This document shows positions 58,536 to 64,000 of a stretch of DNA of 64,000 nucleotides, in pieces; position 1 is the first letter of the stretch, and every line of letters begins with the position of its first letter. The stretch lies in the NCBI GenBank assembly GCA_041738935.1, contig JBGSOV010000020.1, positions 79,268-143,267 of the forward strand. Reading direction: 5' to 3'. The position numbers and the translations under genes were made by a program. A model generated the notes under the pieces. It had not been told where the DNA came from and searched no databases. It saw only the letters and a list, made by a program, of their open reading frames with translations. This stretch comes from JBGSOV01 sp041738935. Its GTDB lineage: Bacteria > Patescibacteriota > Gracilibacteria > CAIRYL01 > GCA-016699755.

Positions 58536-61016
58536 TCATAATGCTGTCGCCTGATACGTGAGCGTGCCCGATTGTCCGGCGGCAAGCGTTCCGACTTGGC
58601 AAGTCAAAATATCACCATTGTCTGTGCAGCCATTTGGTGGAGCGACAATGCGCACCAAAAGCTGATCGTAGTCATCACGAATCACAAGCGCAGTATATGG
58701 CGAAGCGGTATTGTTGCGATAATTGATGGTATATGTGACGGTTCCCCCCACTTGAACAACCGAGCTGCTCGCGGACTTTTGAATAGTCAAGTTGCCATTA
58801 CTCGAACCATTAACAAAGATTTTTGCTTGCGCTGATTTGCCAGCAGTATCAATCACAGTAAGTGTTACTGTTCCTACCGCGCTAGGAGCGGATAATTGGC
58901 ACGAGCTAGCGCCATTCGTGCAATTGCTCTTGGTGATTCCGGTCAGTCCGGGGTCAAGCGTAAAAGTAGGATTTTGCCCTCCTGTGACTGTAATTGATTG
59001 TGGCAAACTGCCGACTGTTAAAATTTGATTCCGCGGAGTAATTGTCAACGAACCAGTGCCACCATCAGTAATAGTGACGCAAACATTATTGATTCGATTG
59101 CTTTCTTGCGCTGCTCCATCGGTCACGACAATGTCTGCACAATGTTGACCATTATTGAGTCCCGAGAGATTGATCGGAATTTCGTAGAGATATGGATCTT
59201 CACAATTGGCGACGCTGCGTGTCGGCAGATTATCGTTCCAGCTAATTGTACCACCGACAAACGGATTATTAGAACCTGTGCGAAAAATCTTAATCTGTCC
59301 TCCTGGCAGATTGTTGTTGATATCACATACCGAAAACGCCAAGGTACTTTGTTTGGTAGCACTCAAAACTGTTGCTGGTTGCCAAAGTCCATTCGAAATT
59401 TTGGGCGCCGTTGGCGGTAATGGCGGCGATGATGGCAGTGGCAAAGTATTACTTTTGTTCATACCGATGAGCGTTTCGATAGCATTTGCGGCGTTGGTCA
59501 CGCCACAACCGTATTCTTGGTCGATTCCCGTCAGTCCGCCATCAGCCGAACTTGTGCACAAAATCTCCGAAACTTCGTCAGGAAGCAAGCTCGGATTCGC
59601 CTGATAGAGTAAAGCTGCCAATCCCGAAATATGTGGCACCGCCATGGATGTTCCAGAAGAAACACCAAATTTTCCCTCTTGAATCGTACTCAAAACGCCG
59701 TCGACACGATTGCCGCCCGGAGCCAAAAGTTTGACCATGCTTTGAAAATAGTTTGAGTAATCAGCACGATGCTTGGTATCGTCGGATGCTCCAACAGTAA
59801 AAGCACCAGCACATACCGCGGGAGCGTTGGAGAATGGAATTTTGAGCCCGTTATCCGGATCGCTGTTTCCGCTCGAAGTCACGACAAAAACGCCAGCATC
59901 AAGCGCACGGCGAATGGCTTGTTCTTCGATAGAAGAACATTGGTCTTTGCGTCCCAAACTGAGCGAAATCACGTCGGCGTTATTGCGCCACGCATAATCG
60001 ATTGCAGAAACGACATCCGATGTTCGCGCCGCGCCATCATCACGAAAAACCTTGAGTGGCATCAAACGCGATTCGGGAGCGACACCCACAATGCCCGAAT
60101 TATCTTTTTTGGCGGCAATGATTCCCGCTGTGTGCGTTCCATGAAAGATATTGCCGTGTACATCATTGTCTTTCTCACCAAAATCCCAACCGGTACAGTC
60201 ATCGATATAGCCGTTTAGATCATTATCTATGCCATCGGCACAATTGGTTTCGGCAAAGTTATGCCAAATATTGGATTTGAGATCGGGATGCTCGATATCG
60301 ACGCCAGTATCCAGCGCCGCCACGATAATTCCTTTTCCCGTTAAATGATATTGATTCCAAACTTTGTCGGCGTCCATGCCCGCGCCACTCGCATTGTTAA
60401 AGATATTCCAGAGTACGTCGGGAGTTTCGTTATTGACGGCATTCGTGATATTAACGGGATCAAGCGTCGTATTGGGGAGATTGTAAATATAGTTGGGCTG
60501 CACGTATTTGACTTCTTCGTCTTGAGAAAACAAAGCGATGAGTTCTTCAGTGCTGCGCGTACGGCTTTTGGCTTGGGCAAAAACCAAACGTCGATCACCA
60601 AGTGAATTGGCGCGATTAAGTCCTTCTTCTCGCATTTTTTCGACTTTGGCTTCGCGGCGTGTAGACGGATCGTTGAGATTTGAATTGAAGAGCACTTGTG
60701 ACTCAATTTGCAAATCGCCATCAGGAAGGAGCGCTTGCAATCGTTCTTCAATCTGACTTTCGACAGTAGCATTAGATTGGTACGAATTACCATCGGTTTG
60801 CTGCCCGATGCCGCCTTGATTGTCTTCAAACACGACAATAACTTCGTTGGGTTCGTAGGGCGCGTCGATTTGCATAGGTGGTGGTGGCGCAGAAGGAACA
60901 GCAATCTGCGCAGAAAAATCTCGCGGCGAAGATTCGTTCTTAAGCGTTATTCCGATTATCGCCAAACTCGTGGTAATAATCGCTCCCGCAAGAACAATGG
61001 TAAATAAGTGTTTCAT
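58536..61016 (-). CDS. Secreted subtilisin-like serine protease
   Basis: An 826-residue S8 protease. An N-terminal signal or anchor helix (about 5-25) and an inhibitor-like propeptide (about 50-175) precede the catalytic domain: Asp236 (A-L-D-T-G-V-D), His292 (H-G-T-H-T-A-G), the oxyanion Asn in S-S-G-N-S and Ser457 (G-T-S-M-A-V-P-H). The C-terminal region (about 530-826) has beta-sandwich units and ends with a DUF11-like repeat (VQVGGTVTYTINYRNN), as in surface proteins. It could process the neighbouring exported proteins or act on outside substrates. Confidence 0.92.
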   Translation of the reverse strand: MKHLFTIVLAGAIITTSLAIIGITLKNESSPRDFSAQIAVPSAPPPPMQIDAPYEPNEVIVVFEDNQGGIGQQTDGNSYQSNATVESQIEERLQALLPDGDLQIESQVLFNSNLNDPSTRREAKVEKMREEGLNRANSLGDRRLVFAQAKSRTRSTEELIALFSQDEEVKYVQPNYIYNLPNTTLDPVNITNAVNNETPDVLWNIFNNASGAGMDADKVWNQYHLTGKGIIVAALDTGVDIEHPDLKSNIWHNFAETNCADGIDNDLNGYIDDCTGWDFGEKDNDVHGNIFHGTHTAGIIAAKKDNSGIVGVAPESRLMPLKVFRDDGAARTSDVVSAIDYAWRNNADVISLSLGRKDQCSSIEEQAIRRALDAGVFVVTSSGNSDPDNGLKIPFSNAPAVCAGAFTVGASDDTKHRADYSNYFQSMVKLLAPGGNRVDGVLSTIQEGKFGVSSGTSMAVPHISGLAALLYQANPSLLPDEVSEILCTSSADGGLTGIDQEYGCGVTNAANAIETLIGMNKSNTLPLPSSPPLPPTAPKISNGLWQPATVLSATKQSTLAFSVCDINNNLPGGQIKIFRTGSNNPFVGGTISWNDNLPTRSVANCEDPYLYEIPINLSGLNNGQHCADIVVTDGAAQESNRINNVCVTITDGGTGSLTITPRNQILTVGSLPQSITVTGGQNPTFTLDPGLTGITKSNCTNGASSCQLSAPSAVGTVTLTVIDTAGKSAQAKIFVNGSSNGNLTIQKSASSSVVQVGGTVTYTINYRNNTASPYTALVIRDDYDQLLVRIVAPPNGCTDNGDILTCQVGTLAAGQSGTLTYQATAL

Positions 61017-61119
61017 ATGTGATATTTATTCATAGTATTTTACCGGAATCTTGCAAAAATGAAAAGCACATTTCTGCGCCGCTCTTTTGCAGACTCTTCG
61101 AGCAAAAATGGAATTTTGA

Positions 61120-62937
61120 TCAGCGCAAAATACCAACTTCAAAGCCTTCGCGCGTTGCCTTAAAATCTAAATCTGGTGGCGTCAATTGCTCGGCTTGGCA
61201 CACTCCTGTTTTGAATTCAAAAAACAGCTGAAGCAATGAAAGTGGTTTGTCATTTGCCAACCACTGAAATCGCGCGGCAATATCTTGTGGCTTGGCAAGC
61301 GCAAGCTGCACAAAATCCGTCGCCTTTGTTTGCGGAAATTCGGCATTGAGTTCTTGCGCCAAAACAGTTTTTTCGGCAAGAGAAAGTGAGTACGTTGCCG
61401 CTATTTTGTCAATCAGTTGTGGCATGCGCTGTTTTTGCACGCACATTGTTCCTGCGCGCCCAGAGGTAAAATCCCCGGAAAAATCATAGCGATACGCAAG
61501 CGGTGATTTGGTTCCCGCAGGGAAAAAATATTTTTCTTCGTCAACAAATTGTTTGTCCGAAGCCACAATTGTCGTTTGACGAAAAGCTGGTTGAAGGTGA
61601 ATCGGGTCGTCTGAATGCAACAGTAGCAGCGGCGTGACGCCATTTGTTTGTACAAGATGACATTGTTCGGCAGTGGAAGAGAGATTTTCGGTAACAGCGC
61701 CCTCGACACCATCCAAAAAATTGAGATAGGCGCGCGAGTTGTCCAAAATCAAACACGAATTTTGTGCAAGATTACCCGTCCAAAAAGCCACAAGTTGCAA
61801 AAAATCCTCCGCCCATGTCGCCGGCGTGCTCGCATACGCCGGAAAAAGCTCGTCGAGTTGAACATTATTAGGAATATTAGCAGCGCGTTTGAGTGACAAA
61901 CTCTCTCCTTCGCGATCACCTTGACCAGTGAGCAGATTGCGAGCGTGTTCGAGTCCTTGATTTGTGCGAGCATTTTCCATAATCATTGCGGGCGTGGTGA
62001 GCTCGTCGATGCCGTGCATACGCTTGATCATTTCCATCGCCAGCGCTTTGAGCGCAATGTGATCGGTATTTTTTTTGAGAATATTTGTATACCCATCAAT
62101 CCCGACATAATAGGTATTCATCGCGCGCCCGATAGCAACTTCGTTCCCGCCACTTACCAGCAAATTGTTGCCGAGCAAGTCAGAGCGGATTTCCCACGGT
62201 TTGAGCGTTACTGATTGATAAATTGGGATTGTAGGACATAAGATTTGGCAACTGCCATCGATATCACGAAAAGCATCCGAGACAATCGTCGTAATCGCGT
62301 CGGGATCATCGACCGCATAAAAATCAGTATTCGCTTGTGGCTGAATGAGTAAATTTGCTTCTTCTTCGACGGCTTGCGCCGAAGTTTGCTCGAGTCCGAT
62401 TCTCACCATTCGCGGTGGCAGATAACTGGTTGCATAGTACGAGCCGGCATCTTGCGATTGATTCTCGTAATAGGTAATTTCTTCGGAATTCATGCGATAA
62501 AACGCATCGATCATCATATCTTGTCCCATGCCTTGCCAGAGCAAACGCGAATGTGCTTCAAACTGAAAAAAGCCGAATTCGTCAGATTTGCCTGCATCAA
62601 AACAGGTTCCGAGACTAGGTTTTTGAATCCGCTCGCCAATTCCTTTTCTAGGCATTGCAAAAAACAGTTGGATTTCGGCATCAGCTGCCGCAAATCCCGC
62701 GATTTGATATTTGCCATCTTCTTCGATGAGGAGCGTGCTTTCGGGACGATTAACAATTGCCCGCTGCCAGAGCGAACCATCCCCAGCACGAACGACATGC
62801 ACCGTGCGCCAATCGGTATCGTCTGCGACATTTGTCGTAATATCGACGGCGCAATTTTGTCCATTCGCATTTGCAGAAGCCAACGGTAGCAAAGCGAGCA
62901 ACAAAGAGCCGAGAAGAAGAGAATAAAAAGAGCGCAC
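61120..62937 (-). CDS. Exported protein of unknown family, paralog B
   Basis: A 605-residue secreted protein with a signal peptide (core LLLGSLLLALLPLASANA). It is a paralog of the protein at 48121: both share the N-terminal C-x-x-D/N...W-R/K-x-V-x-x-V/I-R pattern and D-G-S-x-W-Q-R, a middle part with W-x-x-D-x-x-x-L-x-x-F-W-T-G, and the C-terminal G-F-E-V-G-I/L-L/R ending. This copy lacks the Pro-rich linker. Conserved Cys pairs suggest disulfides. No known domain was recognised. It is the first gene of a likely run paralog B, subtilase, unknown, HtrA. Confidence 0.65.
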   Translation of the reverse strand: MRSFYSLLLGSLLLALLPLASANANGQNCAVDITTNVADDTDWRTVHVVRAGDGSLWQRAIVNRPESTLLIEEDGKYQIAGFAAADAEIQLFFAMPRKGIGERIQKPSLGTCFDAGKSDEFGFFQFEAHSRLLWQGMGQDMMIDAFYRMNSEEITYYENQSQDAGSYYATSYLPPRMVRIGLEQTSAQAVEEEANLLIQPQANTDFYAVDDPDAITTIVSDAFRDIDGSCQILCPTIPIYQSVTLKPWEIRSDLLGNNLLVSGGNEVAIGRAMNTYYVGIDGYTNILKKNTDHIALKALAMEMIKRMHGIDELTTPAMIMENARTNQGLEHARNLLTGQGDREGESLSLKRAANIPNNVQLDELFPAYASTPATWAEDFLQLVAFWTGNLAQNSCLILDNSRAYLNFLDGVEGAVTENLSSTAEQCHLVQTNGVTPLLLLHSDDPIHLQPAFRQTTIVASDKQFVDEEKYFFPAGTKSPLAYRYDFSGDFTSGRAGTMCVQKQRMPQLIDKIAATYSLSLAEKTVLAQELNAEFPQTKATDFVQLALAKPQDIAARFQWLANDKPLSLLQLFFEFKTGVCQAEQLTPPDLDFKATREGFEVGILR

Positions 62938-63032
62938 GAAAATGGTTTTATAATATTCTTTGTATTATACAATATTTTTATGATAAATGGAATGGAAGAA
63001 AACGAAGTGTTGCACAGAAATTGCACTCTGAT

Positions 63033-63055
63033 GCTTCAGGCTTGCAGCCTGAAGC
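63033..63055. repeat. REP palindrome left of RAYT
   Basis: GCTTCAGGCT and AGCCTGAAGC are perfect 10-bp arms with loop TGC. The near-identical, inverted-loop palindrome lies on the other side of the transposase gene. Confidence 0.85.
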
Positions 63056-63109
63056 AAACAAGTTTCCGGAATCGTCTAAACTGACTGATTGCATATCAAA
63101 TGGAATTGC

Positions 63110-63613
63110 TTACGATTCCAAGTAAGAAAGCTCAAGCAAGTTCTCCGGATTTGCAGAAGAATAGCGCCAATGGGCAGGATTGTTGACATATGACTTTCGG
63201 ACAGGATTGAAATGGATATAGTCATACTTTTGTTCGAAGAATCGGATTGTTTCAATTTTTTCCGGCATATTGGTGGGTTGCCAAAATTGGAACCCGTTTT
63301 TCGACTCGAACAAAGTCAGTAGCCTAGGTTCGTTCGCCAAAATATTCTGCTTCATCTCTTTGGATGTAAAAGTTTTGAAATCACGAAGAAAGCCATTCAT
63401 ATTTCCACTTTCAACCAGTAAGTGAATATGATTGAGCATAAAGACCCAAGCATAGATCTTGAGATTTTTGTGCTGCTGACAAAATTTGAGTGAGTCGAGT
63501 AGAATGTTCCACCGATTACAACGATCAAAAATGTAATACCAGTTCTTTACTGTGCATGTGACAAAATATAATCCGTTGTTGAGGTCATTTCGGATGCGCA
63601 GACTTGATGCCAT
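63110..63613 (-). CDS. REP-associated tyrosine transposase (RAYT, Y1 family)
   Basis: A 167-residue single-strand DNA transposase of the IS200/IS605-like Y1 superfamily. The HUH motif is L-N-H-I-H-L-L-V (H62, H64) and the catalytic Tyr132 is in Y-D-Y-I-H-F-N-P-V-R, as in TnpA_REP proteins. The frame is open further upstream, but that part encodes the flanking palindromes and is not protein-like; the ATG at 63613 starts the family-like region. REP palindromes lie on both sides, the usual arrangement for RAYT genes. Confidence 0.88.
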   Translation of the reverse strand: MASSLRIRNDLNNGLYFVTCTVKNWYYIFDRCNRWNILLDSLKFCQQHKNLKIYAWVFMLNHIHLLVESGNMNGFLRDFKTFTSKEMKQNILANEPRLLTLFESKNGFQFWQPTNMPEKIETIRFFEQKYDYIHFNPVRKSYVNNPAHWRYSSANPENLLELSYLES

Positions 63614-63693
63614 TAAGATACTATAAAGGTGGGCATGATAATACCTCCGCTGTTTTAATGCCAGTTGTTTTTGACGATTCCAGAAACAGCTGG

Positions 63694-63716
63694 TCTTCAG
63701 GCTGCAAGCCTGAAGA
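63694..63716. repeat. REP palindrome right of RAYT
   Basis: TCTTCAGGCT and AGCCTGAAGA are perfect 10-bp arms around loop GCA. The arm core CTTCAGGCT is shared with the left copy. Confidence 0.85.
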
Positions 63717-63775
63717 ATCAAGTTGCTTTGTAAAATGCTCCGGTGGAGAGAGTAAGCAGCGATTGCGAAACGAAT

Positions 63776-63801
63776 GGTTCGAGGTAAAACCTTGAACCGG
63801 C
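63776..63801. repeat. GGTTCGAGG palindrome beside RAYT
   Basis: GGTTCGAGGT and ACCTTGAACC form an imperfect hairpin, followed by GGC. A similar unit is at 41418-41443. No gene is seen between 63614 and the window end at 64000. Confidence 0.65.
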
Positions 63802-64000
63802 AAAAATGAATCTGAATAACCTTCCCTTCTTTGTAGCACCCAGTCATTGTGGTCAAAGAACTAAATTATCCCCACTTTTCCCGCCTGCCTCCAAGACAAA
63901 AGAGAGAGCTGATCAGGAGGCTTTTTCTTTCTGTGCACTAATGGCTCAAGGGAGTTCCTCATAAAGGTGATAAATGAATCGACATTAAAGGTTAAGGACT

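Overview
The window looks like one contig of a bacterium of the Patescibacteria/CPR type, possibly from its less reduced branches such as Peregrinibacteria (inference). The main supports are a long cysteine-rich protein of a type I know mainly from CPR genomes, a TrbC/VirB2-like small pilin, type IV pilus parts (PilB ATPase, prepilin peptidase), many large exported proteins of unknown family, and weak or absent Shine-Dalgarno sequences. TGA is a normal stop (hydG and hydE both end on it), which argues against the UGA-recoding Gracilibacteria and Absconditabacteria. Unlike the most reduced CPR, it carries real biosynthesis: an argJCBD operon, leuA, panB, aroC, ahcY and a complete [FeFe]-hydrogenase maturation cassette.

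Layout. 0-9.5 kb: a PRTase, pilB, gmk, a consensus promoter firing into a roughly 620-nt stretch full of strong hairpins (candidate structured RNA), rpsT, yidC, then the cysteine-rich gene with a duplicated tail and a small MITE-like element. 9.5-15.3 kb: an AT-rich acyltransferase, gpmA, and hydG-hydE-hydF packed 4 nt apart or overlapping. 15.3-19.6 kb: argJCBD on the minus strand. 19.8-25 kb: pilin, panB, rplA, ctpA and two membrane proteins. 25-32 kb: repeats, a HEPN-like protein, clpB with a CIRCE operator, a methyltransferase and a large membrane protein. 32-40.5 kb: uridine-kinase-like protein, leuA, PrsW-type protease, a PfkB sugar/nucleoside kinase, an M20-type amidohydrolase and ahcY. 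40.5-47.7 kb: repeats, a TrlF-like ATPase with a damaged PHP motif, mutM, aroC and prepilin peptidase.

48-63 kb is the most unusual part. It is almost wholly envelope or secretion genes: two paralogous exported proteins of unknown family at either end, a 1442-residue polytopic protein with a long acidic Ala/Ser/Glu tail and a near-perfect 354-bp tandem duplication, HtrA, a subtilisin-like protease and an unknown 485-residue protein, with rsmA in the middle. The window closes with a REP-associated tyrosine transposase (RAYT) flanked by its palindromes.

Small palindromic repeats occur throughout. Two of them sit in frame inside genes (the cysteine-rich protein and clpB), and the clpB copy has a relative between genes near 40.6 kb. 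No tRNA, rRNA or CRISPR array was seen.
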